Assembly (NCBI RefSeq): GCF_025195125.1
Contig: NZ_JAMGSL010000005.1
Coordinates: forward strand, 62,001-126,000
DNA length: 64,000 bases
Reading direction: 5' to 3'
Source of the DNA: Streptomyces sp. Je 1-79
GTDB taxonomy: Bacteria > Actinomycetota > Actinomycetes > Streptomycetales > Streptomycetaceae
This document shows positions 54,029 through 64,000 of the stretch, piece by piece. Below the pieces are notes generated by a model. The model was not told the origin of the DNA and did not search any database. It saw only the letters and a list, made by a program, of their open reading frames with translations. How positions within the stretch are numbered: position 1 is the stretch's first letter; each line of letters opens with the position of its first letter. The position numbers were made by a program, and so were the translations under genes.

Positions 54029-54097
54029 ACGCCGAACGGGGGAGCGATTCTGCGGCTCCGCTGCTCCGAGTGGACCTCGACACGACACGCCCGTCTG

Positions 54098-54403
54098 TCA
54101 ACTGTCCGGCGTCTCCGGGACCGTGACCCGGCCTGCCCGGCGCTCCCCGTCCAACACCCGCAGAGCGCGGGCCAATGTCTCCGCGTGGACCTCGCTCTCG
54201 CCCCGCACATGCATGACCGTCAGCGCGTCGCGCAGCGCGTTCACCCTCCCCACCAGGGCCTGGGCCGCGCGCAGCGCCCCATACGTATGCGATGACCTGG
54301 ATGGATTGATCCGCCCCAGCAGATCGACGACTTCGAGGTACGCGTCGATGAACTCGCCCTCGGCGCGCGTCAGGGCCGGCAGCGGCGGCAGCTCGGGCAC
54401 CAT
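54098..54403 (-). CDS. Hypothetical helical protein downstream of the ClpP paralogue
   Basis: 101 residues, mostly predicted helix (ALTRAEGEFIDAYLEVVDLLGRI, then ALVGRVNALRDALTVMHVRG). It starts 7 bases after the ClpP stop with AGGTGA at good spacing, so it is the second gene of that operon. There is no recognised domain; the size and helical nature would suit an adaptor or regulator, which is a guess. Confidence 0.75.
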   Translation of the reverse strand: MVPELPPLPALTRAEGEFIDAYLEVVDLLGRINPSRSSHTYGALRAAQALVGRVNALRDALTVMHVRGESEVHAETLARALRVLDGERRAGRVTVPETPDS

Positions 54404-54410
54404 CCCCGGC

Positions 54411-55034
54411 TCACCTGGCCCCGGCGTCGCCGGCCGCCCCGCGATTCCGAATCACGTGATCCACCAGGCCGTAGTCGGTCGCGGCACGCGCGTCGAGGAT
54501 CGTGGTGCGGTCGATGTCGGCGTCGATCCGCTCGCGGCTCTGCCCGGTGTGGGTGACCAGCATCCCCGCCACCATCGCGCGCAGCCTGATCAATTCCCTT
54601 GCCTGGATGTCGAGGTCGCTGGGCTGCCCCTGCAACGGCTCGTCCGTCGTGGGCTGCTGGAGCACGACCCGGGCGCCCGGCAGGGCGAGCCGCTTCCCCG
54701 GCGCGCCGGCCGCGAGCAGCACGGCGGCCGTCGACGCAGCCTGGCCGAGGCAGGTGGTCTCCACGTCGCAGGTGACGACCTGCATCGTGTCGTAGATCGC
54801 GGCCATCGCGCTGAGCGAACCGCCGGGGGAGTTGATGTAGAGCGAGATGTCCTGGTCCGGGGCGTCGTACTCCAGGTGCAGGAACTGGGCGATGACGTCG
54901 TTGGCCGAGGTCTCGTCGATCGGCGTGCCGAGGAAGACGATCCGCTCCTCGAGCAGCTTGGAGTACGGGTCGAGGGTCCGGCTCCCGAAGCTGGTGCGCT
55001 CGGTGAGCTCGGGCAGGACGTAGCGAGCGTGCAT
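54411..55034 (-). CDS. ClpP-like protein with degenerate catalytic triad
   Basis: 207 residues of the ClpP fold ([41 protein letters not shown]). The nucleophile Ser101 is kept, but the position of the catalytic His (IHQP in E. coli) is Gln126 (LQQP) and that of the Asp (RDRF) is Thr177 (RTTI). It is therefore probably not a normal protease; it may be a structural ring subunit or regulator of other ClpP rings. AAGGAGG lies 7 bases before ATG 55034. It is divergent from a Phd-type antitoxin with a shared dyad. Confidence 0.9.
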   Translation of the reverse strand: MHARYVLPELTERTSFGSRTLDPYSKLLEERIVFLGTPIDETSANDVIAQFLHLEYDAPDQDISLYINSPGGSLSAMAAIYDTMQVVTCDVETTCLGQAASTAAVLLAAGAPGKRLALPGARVVLQQPTTDEPLQGQPSDLDIQARELIRLRAMVAGMLVTHTGQSRERIDADIDRTTILDARAATDYGLVDHVIRNRGAAGDAGAR

Positions 55035-55056
55035 GACGGCGCCTCCTTGTAAAAAA

Positions 55057-55071
55057 TGTACAGGACGTACA
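55057..55071. promoter_or_regulatory. Dyad between the ClpP-like and Phd genes
   Basis: TGTAC-N5-GTACA in the 55-base divergent gap. Phd/YefM proteins bind such short palindromes, so autoregulation and co-control of the ClpP-like gene is likely. Confidence 0.6.
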
Positions 55072-55089
55072 GGCCGTAAGATGAGGAGC

Positions 55090-55374
55090 ATGGCCTACGA
55101 GATTCCGGTGACGCAAGCACGAGCAGAGCTCGCCGACCTGATCAACCGCGTGGTGTACGGCAACGAGCGCGTCGTCGTGACCCGGCACGGGAAGCCGCTC
55201 GTGGCCCTGGTATCGGCCGCTGACCTGGCGAAACTCGAAACCGAGCACGAGACGGCCGAGGACCTGGCGGTCAGCACCGTCTCCGAGGTCCGCCCGCTGT
55301 CGTCCGCTCCGGGTGAACAGGGCCGGTTCGGCCTCGCGGCCCGCCACCGCACCCCCGGCACCCCCGGCGCATGA
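55090..55374 (+). CDS. Phd/YefM family antitoxin, no toxin adjacent
   Basis: 94 residues with the Phd/YefM DNA-binding fold: [21 protein letters not shown] and [19 protein letters not shown], followed by a flexible tail where the toxin-binding segment would be. GAGGAG precedes ATG 55090. No Doc, YoeB or other toxin follows; the next gene is convergent beyond a terminator. It is divergent from the ClpP-like gene, suggesting it acts as a regulator of that protein rather than as half of a toxin pair. Confidence 0.88.
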   Translation: MAYEIPVTQARAELADLINRVVYGNERVVVTRHGKPLVALVSAADLAKLETEHETAEDLAVSTVSEVRPLSSAPGEQGRFGLAARHRTPGTPGA

Positions 55375-55379
55375 CAGAG

Positions 55380-55415
55380 CCGCGTGCCCCCGTCCGCTAC
55401 AGCGGGGGCACGCGG
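55380..55415. terminator. Bidirectional terminator after phd
   Basis: A perfect 13-base stem, arms 55380-55392 and 55403-55415, 10-base loop, between convergent genes. Confidence 0.88.
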
Positions 55416-55431
55416 CCGTACGAGAGGGGCG

Positions 55432-56424
55432 TCAGCCCACGGGTGCCGCTTCGGGGGCGGCCGGGGCGGACGCAGGCAGAGCCGCGGCGCGGTCGCGCCG
55501 GCCGCCGACGAGCAGCGCGGTCGTCCCGGCGGCCGCCCATATGGCGAGGACCAGCAGCGCCGCGCCCGCGCCCGCGCCGTCGAAGAACGCGACCGAGCGC
55601 AGCGCCGTCCCGCCCGCGCCCGGCGGCAGCCACTGACCCAACGCGCCCGCCGGCACGGGCAGCAACTCCGGCGCGCTCGCCACCCCCGAGAACGGGTTGC
55701 CCAGCAGCACCATGAGCAGCGCGCCGAGGCCCAGGCCCGGCTTGCCGATCAGGGCGGCGAGCCCCGCGATCGTGGCGCCGATGGCGAACACGGTCAGCCC
55801 GAGGACGCCGGCCTCGGTCCACCAGTAACCCGAGAGCGCGCCGAGCCAGCTGTCGGCGAGCGAGGCGCCGACGACGCCCGCGAGCGCGGCGGCGCCGAGG
55901 AGGGCGAGCGTCGCGCGGCCACGGCGCAGACCGAGGACGGTCACCACGATGCCGGAGGCGGCGCCGGCCAGGACCAGGGGGAACAGGCTCGCCCCGAACG
56001 CGCTGCCGCGGGGATCGCCGGCGGGGGTCGCCACGACGTCCGTCACCTTCACCTGGGTGCCCGGCGGGGCCTGGGCGGCCACGGCCTCGCGCAGCAGCCC
56101 GGCGACCACCGGGCTCGCGGCGGAGGCGGTCAGCAGTTCGGGGCCCTGCGGTGTGACGATCACCGCGCCGTATACGGCCCGGTCCTCGATCGCCGTACGG
56201 GCGGCGGCCTCGGAGTCGTAGCGGTGGACCTCGAAGGCCCCGTCGTGCGCGGCGAGACGCTGTTCCAGAGGGGCGGTCGCGGTGGCGGGACCCGCGACGC
56301 CGATCGGCAGGTCGCGGGGGGCGATCCGGGCGGCGGGCCAGGCGAAGGCCCACAGGGCCAAGGCCACGACGACCGGGATCAGCACCATCACCGCGAGGGT
56401 CTTACGGGTGGCGGTGGCAGGCAT
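55432..56424 (-). CDS. ABC-2/YhgE-like membrane protein
   Basis: 330 residues: one N-terminal membrane helix (LAVMVLIPVVVALALWAFAW), a large extracytoplasmic domain (about 35-145) and five or six C-terminal helices, as in YhgE/Pip or ABC-2-type permeases. No ATPase gene is adjacent. It is divergent from a TetR regulator with shared GTTCGTTTT sites, so it is probably an inducible efflux or envelope protein. Confidence 0.82.
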   Translation of the reverse strand: MPATATRKTLAVMVLIPVVVALALWAFAWPAARIAPRDLPIGVAGPATATAPLEQRLAAHDGAFEVHRYDSEAAARTAIEDRAVYGAVIVTPQGPELLTASAASPVVAGLLREAVAAQAPPGTQVKVTDVVATPAGDPRGSAFGASLFPLVLAGAASGIVVTVLGLRRGRATLALLGAAALAGVVGASLADSWLGALSGYWWTEAGVLGLTVFAIGATIAGLAALIGKPGLGLGALLMVLLGNPFSGVASAPELLPVPAGALGQWLPPGAGGTALRSVAFFDGAGAGAALLVLAIWAAAGTTALLVGGRRDRAAALPASAPAAPEAAPVG

Positions 56425-56451
56425 GACGTTCTCGATTCAAAGAGAAGGATC

Positions 56452-56519
56452 GTTCGTTTTGCGTAGTGGGGCCACTGTCCCGCCGGTGCGGGCGCTTGTC
56501 AAGAATGAATGTTCGTTTT
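56452..56519. promoter_or_regulatory. Repeated GTTCGTTTT sites in the permease/TetR gap
   Basis: GTTCGTTTT at 56452-56460 and 56511-56519. The second copy lies in the TetR promoter spacer and is preceded by GAATGAAT, giving a GAAT...GTTC near-dyad. Likely TetR operators. Confidence 0.55.
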
Positions 56520-56524
56520 AGGTT
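56496..56524 (+). promoter_or_regulatory. Leaderless promoter of the TetR gene
   Basis: TTGTCA (56496-56501), a 17-base spacer, and TAGGTT (56519-56524), with the ATG 6 bases later. The spacer contains a GTTCGTTTT repeat. Confidence 0.7.
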
Positions 56525-56530
56525 CTGTGC

Positions 56531-57151
56531 ATGGCCCGTGTATCCCAGGAACACCTCGACGCCCGCCGCCGGCAGATCCTCGACGGCGCCGCGCGCTGCT
56601 TCGCCCGCAACGGCTTCCATGCCACATCGATGGCGGACGTGCTGACCGAGGTGGGCCTCTCGGCCGGCGCCGTATACCGCTACTTCCGCGGCAAGGAAGA
56701 GCTGATCGGCGCCATCGCGACGGAGGCGTTCACCGGAATCCGCAGCGCCTTCGAGGAGGCCTCCCGCGCGACTCCGCCGCCCACGCCCGACGTGCTGCTC
56801 GGCGCGGTCCTGCGGCTCTTCCTGGAGGAGCGCGTCGCGGGTGCCGACCGGCAGGCCTTCGCCCGGCTCATCCTCCAGGTCTGGTCGGAGACCCTCCGCA
56901 ACGAGCAGCTCTTCGAGACGCTCTCCGCGGGGTACGACGGCATGCGCGAGGCGTGGGGGGAGCTCGTCGAGGCCTACCGCGCGAACGGGATCATGACGGC
57001 GGACGTCCCGGCCGACCGGGTCGCGCGCACCCTCATCGCCACGGCCCAGGGCTTCATCGCCCAGCAGGCGCTCTTCGGTGACGTGGAGGTCGACATCCTG
57101 GAGGACGGCCTGCGCGGGCTGATGTCCATGGAGATGCAAAGGCCGAGTTAA
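56531..57151 (+). CDS. TetR family transcriptional regulator
   Basis: 206 residues: an N-terminal helix-turn-helix (RQILDGAARCFARNGFHATSMADVLTEVGLSAGAVYRYF split over residues about 14-50) and a helical ligand-binding domain. It is divergent from the YhgE-like membrane protein, the probable target, with repeats between. The start ATG lies directly downstream of the promoter, so the message is leaderless and the repressor can occlude its own promoter. Confidence 0.93.
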   Translation: MARVSQEHLDARRRQILDGAARCFARNGFHATSMADVLTEVGLSAGAVYRYFRGKEELIGAIATEAFTGIRSAFEEASRATPPPTPDVLLGAVLRLFLEERVAGADRQAFARLILQVWSETLRNEQLFETLSAGYDGMREAWGELVEAYRANGIMTADVPADRVARTLIATAQGFIAQQALFGDVEVDILEDGLRGLMSMEMQRPS

Positions 57152-57212
57152 CGCGCCGGAAAAACTTCCGCCCTAACGTGCAATGTCTGGCCGAGCAGCC
57201 GATCACCGCAGC

Positions 57213-57227
57213 TCAACAGAGTGTTGA
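57213..57227 (+). promoter_or_regulatory. Dyad upstream of ureA
   Basis: TCAACA-GAG-TGTTGA, perfect 6-base arms, 65 bases before the ureA start in the 140-base TetR-ureA gap. A nitrogen- or nickel-responsive factor could bind it; it does not match the GlnR box I know. Confidence 0.45.
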
Positions 57228-57291
57228 AGATCGGTAAGGTCCGCTGCTGTCCGGGAGTGAACCGCCCGGTGGACGACTGTGAGGTGGAAGC

Positions 57292-57594
<303 letters not shown>

Positions 57595-57610
57595 CGGGGG
57601 AGTACCGCCG

Positions 57611-57955
57611 ATGATTCCCGGAGAGATCCTTTTCGGTGAAGGTCCCGTGGCCCTCAACGAGGGCCGGCCGGTCACCCGCCTCACTGTCCTGAACGCCGCC
57701 GACCGGCCCGTCCAGGTCGGCTCCCACTACCACTTCGCCGAGGCCAACCCCGGACTGGACTTCGACCGCGCGGCCGCACACGGACAGCGGCTGCACATCG
57801 CCGCCGGCACCGCCGTGCGCTTCGAGCCGGGGATCCCCGTCGAGGTCGAACTCGTACCGCTGCGGGGCCGTCGTGTCGTCCCCGGTCTGCGCGGCGAGAC
57901 CGCCGGCCCGCTCGACCCGTCCGACGCCGAGGCCGAGGGGGCCGACCATGCCTGA
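57611..57955 (+). CDS. ureB: Urease subunit beta
   Basis: The 114-residue UreB subunit: [37 protein letters not shown] and the FEPG segment. ATG 57611 has GGGGGAG at 8-base spacing; the longer frame from 57578 is rejected. It overlaps ureC by 8 bases (ATGCCTGA). Separate UreA and UreB genes are the usual bacterial arrangement. Confidence 0.97.
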   Translation: MIPGEILFGEGPVALNEGRPVTRLTVLNAADRPVQVGSHYHFAEANPGLDFDRAAAHGQRLHIAAGTAVRFEPGIPVEVELVPLRGRRVVPGLRGETAGPLDPSDAEAEGADHA

Positions 57956-59669
57956 GCTCCACCGTGCCGTCTACGCCGATCTGTTCGGGCCCACCACCGG
58001 CGACCGCATCCGGCTCGCCGACACCGATCTCCTCGTCGAGATCGAGGAGGACCGCTCCGGCGGCCCCGGTCGCGCGGGCGACGAGGCCGTGTTCGGCGGC
58101 GGCAAGGTCATCCGCGAGTCCATGGGCCAGGCCCGTACGACCCGTGCCGAAGGCGCGCCCGACACCGTCGTCACCGGTGCCGTGATCATCGACCACTGGG
58201 GTGTCGTCAAGGCCGACATCGGCATCCGCGACGGCCGGATCACCGGCATCGGCAAGGCCGGCAACCCCGACACCATGGACGGTGTCCACCCCGAACTGGT
58301 CATCGGCCCCGAGACCGAGGTGATCGTCGGCAACGGGAAGATCGTCACCGCGGGCGCCGTCGACGCCCATGTCCACTTCATCTCGCCGACCGTCGTCGAG
58401 CAGGCCCTCGCCACGGGAGTCACCACCCTCGTCGGCGGCGGCACGGGCCCGGCCGAGGGCACCAAGGCCACGACCATCACCCCCGGCCCCTGGCACCTCG
58501 CCCGGATGTTCGAGGCCCTCGACACCTTCCCCGTCAACATCGGACTGCTCGGCAAGGGCAACACCATGTCCCGGGACGCCATGCACTCCCAACTCCGGGG
58601 CGGGGCGCTCGGGTTCAAGATCCATGAGGACTGGGGAGCCACCCCGGCCGTCATCGACGCCTGTCTGAGCGTCTGCGAGGAGACCGGCGCCCAACTCGCC
58701 ATCCACACCGACACCTTGAACGAGGCGGGCTTCGTCGGCGACACCCTCGCCGCGATCGCCGGCCGCACCGTCCACGCGTACCACACCGAGGGCGCCGGAG
58801 GCGGGCACGCCCCCGACATCATCACCGTCGTCTCCGAGCCGTACGTACTGCCCAGCTCGACCAACCCCACCCGGCCCCACACCGTCAACACCATCGAGGA
58901 ACACCTCGACATGCTGATGGTCTGCCACCACCTCAACCCGGCCGTCCCCGAGGACCTCGCCTTCGCCGAGTCCCGTATCCGGCCCTCCACCATCGCCGCG
59001 GAGGACGTCCTGCACGACCTGGGCGCCATCTCGATCATCTCCTCCGACTCCCAGGCCATGGGACGGATCGGCGAGGTGATCATGCGTACCTGGCAGACCG
59101 CGCACGTGATGAAGAAGCGCCGCGGCGCCCTGCCCGGCGACGGCCGCGCGGACAACCACCGGGCCCGGCGCTATGTCGCCAAGTACACGATCAACCCCGC
59201 CGTCGCACAGGGCATGGACCACCTCATCGGCTCCGTCGAGCCCGGCAAGCTCGCCGATCTCGTGCTCTGGGAGCCGGCGTTCTTCGGTGTGAAGCCGCAG
59301 ACCGTGCTCAAGGGCGGCCAGATCGCGTACGCCCAGATGGGCGACGCCAACGCCTCCATCCCCACCCCGCAGCCCGTCCTGCCGCGCCCGATGTTCGGCG
59401 CGCTCGGCAAGGCAGCCGCCGCGGGATCGTTCAACTTCGTCGCCGAGGCGGCGATCGAGGACGACCTCCCGCAACGCGTCGGTGTCCACAAGGAGTTCAC
59501 GCCCATCCGCAGCACCCGCAGGGTCACCAAGGCCGACATGCGGGAGAACGACGCCCTGCCCCGGGTCGAGGTCGACGCCGACACCTTCACCGTCACGATC
59601 GACGGCGAAGCGGTCGAACCGGCACCCGCCGCGGAACTGCCCATGGCCCAGCGCTACTTCCTCTTCTGA
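57948..59669 (+). CDS. ureC: Urease subunit alpha (catalytic)
   Basis: The 573-residue nickel amidohydrolase that splits urea. All nickel-site residues are present: the HVHF pair, the carbamylated Lys in [10 protein letters not shown] (with its His), His in [10 protein letters not shown], His in [10 protein letters not shown], the flap His in MVCHHLNP and Asp in SSDSQAMGR. Full length. It overlaps ureB and, by one base, ureF. Confidence 0.98.
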   Translation: MPELHRAVYADLFGPTTGDRIRLADTDLLVEIEEDRSGGPGRAGDEAVFGGGKVIRESMGQARTTRAEGAPDTVVTGAVIIDHWGVVKADIGIRDGRITGIGKAGNPDTMDGVHPELVIGPETEVIVGNGKIVTAGAVDAHVHFISPTVVEQALATGVTTLVGGGTGPAEGTKATTITPGPWHLARMFEALDTFPVNIGLLGKGNTMSRDAMHSQLRGGALGFKIHEDWGATPAVIDACLSVCEETGAQLAIHTDTLNEAGFVGDTLAAIAGRTVHAYHTEGAGGGHAPDIITVVSEPYVLPSSTNPTRPHTVNTIEEHLDMLMVCHHLNPAVPEDLAFAESRIRPSTIAAEDVLHDLGAISIISSDSQAMGRIGEVIMRTWQTAHVMKKRRGALPGDGRADNHRARRYVAKYTINPAVAQGMDHLIGSVEPGKLADLVLWEPAFFGVKPQTVLKGGQIAYAQMGDANASIPTPQPVLPRPMFGALGKAAAAGSFNFVAEAAIEDDLPQRVGVHKEFTPIRSTRRVTKADMRENDALPRVEVDADTFTVTIDGEAVEPAPAAELPMAQRYFLF

Positions 59670-60400
59670 TGACAGCGCCCACCACACCGCTCACCGAGCC
59701 CGGCGGCCGGCCGGACGACCGTCCGGCCGCGGGCCCCGGCGGCCGGGCCGCGCTCCTGGTGCTCGCCGACGGGCGCTTCCCCGCCGGCGGGCACGCCCAC
59801 TCCGGCGGAGCGGAGGCCGCCGTCAAGGCCGGCCGGATCACGGACGCGGCGAGCCTGGCCGCCTTCTGTCGCGGCCGACTGCACACCACCGGTCTCACCG
59901 CGGCGGGACTCGCCGCCGCGGCCGCGCTCGGCCACGACCCGCACGCGCTCGACGCGGCCGCCGACGCCCGCACCCCGTCACCCGCCCTGCGCGCCGTGGC
60001 CCGCAAGCTCGGCCGGCAGATGATGCGCGCCGCCCGAGCCACCTGGCCCTGCCCCGAACTCGACGCGCTCGCCACGGCGTTCCCGCGCGGCGCGCACCAG
60101 CCGGTCGTCCTCGGCGTCACCGCGCGGGCGGCGGGCCTCGGCCCCGAGGACGCCGCGCACTGTGTCGCGTACGAGACGGTCAGCGGCCCGGCCACCGCCG
60201 CCGTACGCCTGCTCAGCCTCGACCCCTTCCGGGCCACCGCCGTCCTCGCCCGTCTCGCCCCCGAGATGGACCGGGTCGCGGAGCGCGCCGCCGCCGCGGC
60301 CCGCCTGGGCATCGGCGCCCTCCCGGCGGCCTCCGCACCCCTCCTCGACATCACCGCCGAACAGCACGCGGCGTGGCCCGTACGCCTCTTCGCTTCCTGA
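59669..60400 (+). CDS. ureF: Urease accessory protein UreF
   Basis: A 243-residue all-helical activator that bridges UreD and UreG during nickel insertion. Features are the [16 protein letters not shown] segment, the GLxxxA-type helices and a C-terminal [16 protein letters not shown]. The ATG overlaps the ureC stop (TGATG). An Ala/Pro/Gly-rich N-terminal extension of about 25 residues is typical of Streptomyces. Confidence 0.95.
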   Translation: MTAPTTPLTEPGGRPDDRPAAGPGGRAALLVLADGRFPAGGHAHSGGAEAAVKAGRITDAASLAAFCRGRLHTTGLTAAGLAAAAALGHDPHALDAAADARTPSPALRAVARKLGRQMMRAARATWPCPELDALATAFPRGAHQPVVLGVTARAAGLGPEDAAHCVAYETVSGPATAAVRLLSLDPFRATAVLARLAPEMDRVAERAAAAARLGIGALPAASAPLLDITAEQHAAWPVRLFAS

Positions 60401-60419
60401 GACCCACTGGAGCCGTCCC

Positions 60420-61105
<686 letters not shown>

Positions 61106-61109
<4 letters not shown>

Positions 61110-61849
61110 GCCTGCGCGCCACCGCCCGGATCGTCGCCGACGCGGACGGCGGACTGCCCGTCCTCCGGAGCGACGGCCCCCTCGCACTCCGCCGCACGCG
61201 TACCACCGACGCGTACACCCGTGTCACCGTCGTCGGCGCCATGAGCGCGCCGCTCGGCGGCGACCGGCTGGCGATCGAGACGGAGGTACGGGACGGGGCG
61301 CGGCTCCTGGTCGACTCGGCCGCCGCGACCGTCGCCCTGCCCGGCCGCGGCACCGAACCCGCCACGTACGACCTCCGGATCACGGTGGGCGAGGGCGCGG
61401 TGCTGCGCTGGCTCCCCGAGCAGCTCGTCTCCGCCAGGGGATCCGACCTGTCGATGCGCACCACCGTCGAACTCGCCTCCACCGCACGGCTCGTGCTCAG
61501 GGAGGAGCAGATCCTCGGCCGTCACGGCGAGGAGACCGGAACCCTCGCCACCCGTCTCACCGTCCGCCGCGCCGGACTCCCGTTGCTCGACCAGGAGCTG
61601 GCGTACGGACCCGGAGCCGCCGGTGGCTGGGACGGCGGAGCGGTGCTCGCCGGGCATCGAGCGGCGGGCCAACTCCTGGTGGTGGACCCGGAGTTCGCGG
61701 AGAAGCCGGTGGAGCCCCGGCCGCTCGCCGAGAACGCCGTCCTGGCTCCGCTCGCCGGACCGGCGGCGCTGGTCACCGCCGTCGCCCCCGACGCGCTCCG
61801 GCTGCGCCGCATCCTCGACGAAGCGCTGGACAGCCTCGCCGCGTGGTGA
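61106..61849 (+). CDS. ureD: Urease accessory protein UreD
   Basis: A 247-residue beta-rich scaffold (UreD/UreH) that binds the apo-urease and recruits UreF-UreG. It has [19 protein letters not shown] and [12 protein letters not shown], in the usual positions. The ATG overlaps the ureG stop as ATGA. Last gene of the urease operon; no ureE, nickel transporter or regulator is linked. Confidence 0.95.
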
Positions 61850-61980
61850 GTTCACCGCTCAGCGGTACACGGCTGTCCGGTTATTGGTTCGGCAAAGAAA
61901 CACCAGTGCGACCTTCCGCCGCGCGCCCCACTGACGAAAGGATCCCCCGGACAACCGACACCCACAGGGGGAGCGACCAC

Positions 61981-63558
61981 GTGAGACGCACGGCAGTGCT
62001 CGGCTCGGCCGGCACTCTGATAGCGGGCACGCTCGTGGCGGGCGCGCTTGCCGCCCCGGCCGCGAGCGCCCAAGACCGGGGCCGGCCCGACGCGGAGGCG
62101 CGCGGAGCGGCCGTCGCCGCCCAGCGCGCCGCGGACCAGGGCATCGACTGGGAGGACTGCCCCGAGGACTGGGGCCTGGAGAAGCCCATCCAGTGCGGAT
62201 GGGTCACAGTCCCGGTCGACTACGCGAAGCCGAACGGCAAGAAGATCAAGATCGCCGTCGACCGCATCGGCGCCACCGGTACCCCGGCCGAGCGCCAGGG
62301 CGCGCTGCTCTACAACCCCGGCGGTCCCGGCGGATCCGGCCTGCGCTTCCCGCGGCGGGTCACCACCAAGAACACCATCTGGGCGGGGGCCGCCAAGGCA
62401 TACGACTTCGTCGGGTTCGACCCGCGCGGCGTCGGCCACTCGGCGCCCATCTCCTGCGTCGACCCGGCCGAGTTCGTCAAGGGCCCCAAGCTCGACCCGG
62501 TCCCCGACAGCGAGGCCGACAAGCGCGCCCAGCGCAAGCTCGCCGCCGAGTACGCCGAGGGATGCGCGGAGAAGAGCGGCGACCTCCTGCCGTACATCAA
62601 CACCCTCAACACCGCCCGTGACCTCGACGTCATCCGCGCCGCGCTCGGCGAGAAGAAGCTCAACTTCGTCGGGGTCTCCTACGGCACCTACCTCGGCGCC
62701 GTCTACGGCACCCTCTTCCCGACGCACGTCCGCCGCATGGTGCTCGACAGCGTCGTCAACCCGTCGACGCGGAAGATCTGGTACGAGGCCAACCTCGACC
62801 AGGACATCGCCTTCGAGGGCCGGCTCAAGGACTGGATGACCTGGGTCGCCCAGAACGACGCCACCTACCACCTCGGCGACACCTACCCCGAGGTCCGCCG
62901 GCAGTGGGACATCCTGCGCGCCGACGCCAAGAAGAACCCCCTCGGCGGCAAGGTCGGTCCGGCCGAGCTCATCGGCTTCTTCCAGAACGCGCCGTACTAC
63001 GACTCGATGTGGGCCCCGGTCGCCGAGGCCTGGAGCGCCTACGTCGCGGGTGACCCGCAGCCGCTGATCGACTCGGCGGCCTCCGACCCCACCGACACGG
63101 CCGGCAACGCCGCATCCGAGAACGGCAACGCCGTCTACACCGCCGTCGAGTGCGCGGACGCCCCCTGGCCGACCAGCTGGAGGAAGTGGGACCGGGACAA
63201 CAGCCGGCTCCACGAGCGGTACCCGTTCATGACCTGGGCCAACGCCTGGATGAACCTGCCCTGCGCCACCTGGTCCACCCCGCGCCAGCGGCCGACCGAG
63301 GTCCGTACGGGCAAGGGCCTGCCGCCCGTGCTCATCACCCAGGCCGAGCGCGACGCGGCCACGCCGTACGCCGGAGCGGTCGAACTGCACAAGCGGTTCA
63401 AGGGCTCGCGCCTCATCACGGAGCGGGACGCCGGCTCGCACGGCATCACCAACCTCGCCAACCCGTGCCTCAACACCCGGGTGGAGGCCTACCTCCTCAC
63501 CGGCAGGCTCGACAGCCGGGACGTGACGTGCGCACCGCACGCCACACCCCGGCCGTAG
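61981..63558 (+). CDS. tap: Secreted tripeptidyl aminopeptidase (alpha/beta hydrolase)
   Basis: A 525-residue S33-type exopeptidase. A signal peptide (hydrophobic TAVLGSAGTLIAGTLVAGAL, cleavage near ASA) and a short pro-region precede the catalytic domain. Oxyanion motif NPGGPGGSG, nucleophile GVSYGTYLG, Asp in QAERDAATPY and His in DAGSHGITN complete the triad. GGGGGAG lies before GTG 61981. It releases tripeptides from protein N-termini outside the cell. The very long frame upstream through the urease genes is accidental. Confidence 0.93.
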   Translation: MRRTAVLGSAGTLIAGTLVAGALAAPAASAQDRGRPDAEARGAAVAAQRAADQGIDWEDCPEDWGLEKPIQCGWVTVPVDYAKPNGKKIKIAVDRIGATGTPAERQGALLYNPGGPGGSGLRFPRRVTTKNTIWAGAAKAYDFVGFDPRGVGHSAPISCVDPAEFVKGPKLDPVPDSEADKRAQRKLAAEYAEGCAEKSGDLLPYINTLNTARDLDVIRAALGEKKLNFVGVSYGTYLGAVYGTLFPTHVRRMVLDSVVNPSTRKIWYEANLDQDIAFEGRLKDWMTWVAQNDATYHLGDTYPEVRRQWDILRADAKKNPLGGKVGPAELIGFFQNAPYYDSMWAPVAEAWSAYVAGDPQPLIDSAASDPTDTAGNAASENGNAVYTAVECADAPWPTSWRKWDRDNSRLHERYPFMTWANAWMNLPCATWSTPRQRPTEVRTGKGLPPVLITQAERDAATPYAGAVELHKRFKGSRLITERDAGSHGITNLANPCLNTRVEAYLLTGRLDSRDVTCAPHATPRP

Positions 63559-63574
63559 TCACGGGGTGACATCC

Positions 63575-63606
63575 GAGGGGCGGCCGTCGCGCGACGGCCG
63601 CCCCTC
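63575..63606. terminator. Bidirectional terminator after tap
   Basis: A perfect 32-base palindrome whose arms GAGGGGCGGCCGTCGC and its complement meet at the centre, between convergent genes. Confidence 0.85.
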
Positions 63607-63608
63607 GC

Positions 63609-64000
63609 TCACGCATGGGCGGCGAGCCAGGCGTCCTCGGCCGCGTAGTCGAAGAAGTCCACCCCGTACTTCGCCAGGCCCGGGAAGGCCTGACGCCACT
63701 CCAGCTCGGCCACCCGCCGGGACAGGTACGCGACCGTCGCCGGCAGGGAATCGGCGTACGAGACGACCGGCCGGTACCCGAGCTCCCGCTGCGCCGCGCC
63801 CATGTCGTAGACGACCGGGTGGGGCGCGGTCCACGGAGTGAGCCCCACCGTGCCCTCCGGCGCCCCCTCGATCAGCACCGTCTCGCTCTCCACCCCGACG
63901 ACGGCGTCGATCGCCGCGCCGATCTCCGCGACCGTCGGAGCCTCGGGATCACCCCCGTTGAGCACCCGGGTCCCCGGGTCGGCCGCCGCGAGCCGCACCA
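63609..64000 (-). CDS. NAD-dependent epimerase/dehydratase, C-terminal part
   Basis: The last 130 residues of an SDR-type epimerase cut by the right edge; the N-terminus and Rossmann motif lie outside. Typical C-terminal features are present: RVLNGGDPEAPTVAEIGAAI, TPWTAPHPVVYDMGAAQREL and GYRPVVSYADSL. The GTG near the edge is an internal Val codon, not a start. Confidence 0.8.
   Translation of the reverse strand, partial: VRLAAADPGTRVLNGGDPEAPTVAEIGAAIDAVVGVESETVLIEGAPEGTVGLTPWTAPHPVVYDMGAAQRELGYRPVVSYADSLPATVAYLSRRVAELEWRQAFPGLAKYGVDFFDYAAEDAWLAAHA

Noticed and set aside
53937..55052. A 371-codon plus-strand frame with a GGAGG before its ATG
   Set aside because: It runs antisense to the hypothetical and ClpP-like genes, has poor codon bias at its start, and no recognisable domain.
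55090..55374. A complete type II toxin-antitoxin system
   Set aside because: Only the antitoxin is present; the following sequence is a terminator and a convergent membrane protein gene.
57152..57291. A GlnR box upstream of ureA
   Set aside because: I could not find the GTNAC/GAAAC spaced pattern; only an unrelated dyad is present.

Overview
The window is chromosomal DNA of a high-GC actinomycete, almost certainly a Streptomyces. Codon third positions are nearly all G or C. Many genes lack a leader, with a TAGNNT-type -10 box 6-8 bases before the start codon. The gene content is also typical: bioF divergent from bioBAD, ureABCFGD followed by a secreted tripeptidyl aminopeptidase, SWIM-zinc-finger pairs, MocR and ROK regulators, and an ECF41 sigma factor. 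I recall the order urease operon then tripeptidyl aminopeptidase from S. coelicolor; that is memory, not a comparison made here. I see no IS elements, integrases, tRNA, rRNA or CRISPR arrays.

Layout. 1-5.7 kb: a partial gene leaving the left edge, a DedA membrane protein, a gamma-carbonic anhydrase, a hexapeptide acyltransferase, an EamA exporter divergent from an XRE-cupin regulator, and a YbaK-type deacylase. 5.8-12.1 kb: a coupled two-gene system consisting of a 1522-residue Sm-like/TPR/P-loop ATPase and an ATPase with a C-terminal HEPN RNase motif. It looks like a conflict or defence module and is the best candidate for something undescribed. 12.1-20.7 kb: CoA-binding protein, YigZ, SbcD-SbcC, a secreted I36 inhibitor, Lrp and a DUF885 metallopeptidase. 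21-30.2 kb: an ACT-GNAT membrane protein, the SWIM/partner pair, PhoD with a PHO-box-like site, and MocR. 30.3-38.8 kb: DMT transporter, alpha/beta hydrolase, ECF41 sigma factor, GntR with a DasR-like site, ROK, Mug, PurB and an SGNH hydrolase. 38.9-46 kb: two CNNM/CBS membrane proteins, GNAT, KatG divergent from a Fur-type repressor, a methyltransferase and a VOC protein. 46-50.7 kb: biotin synthesis. 50.8-57.2 kb: an RsbW-like kinase, LysR/LysE, an NlpC/P60 hydrolase under a c-di-AMP riboswitch, a catalytically degenerate ClpP divergent from an orphan Phd antitoxin, and a TetR/permease pair. 57.3-63.6 kb: urease operon and tripeptidyl aminopeptidase. The right edge cuts an epimerase gene.

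Two themes cross the window. Several transcription units are divergent pairs of a regulator and its probable target with visible dyads or direct repeats between them (EamA/XRE, MocR/DMT, LysR/LysE, TetR/permease, KatG/Fur, bioB/bioF, ClpP/Phd). And at least four genes (EamA, the HEPN gene, MocR, LysE) carry short tandem copies of their own 3' end running past and repeating the stop codon; a fifth (DMT) has coding repeats near its expected end and reads on into its convergent neighbour.
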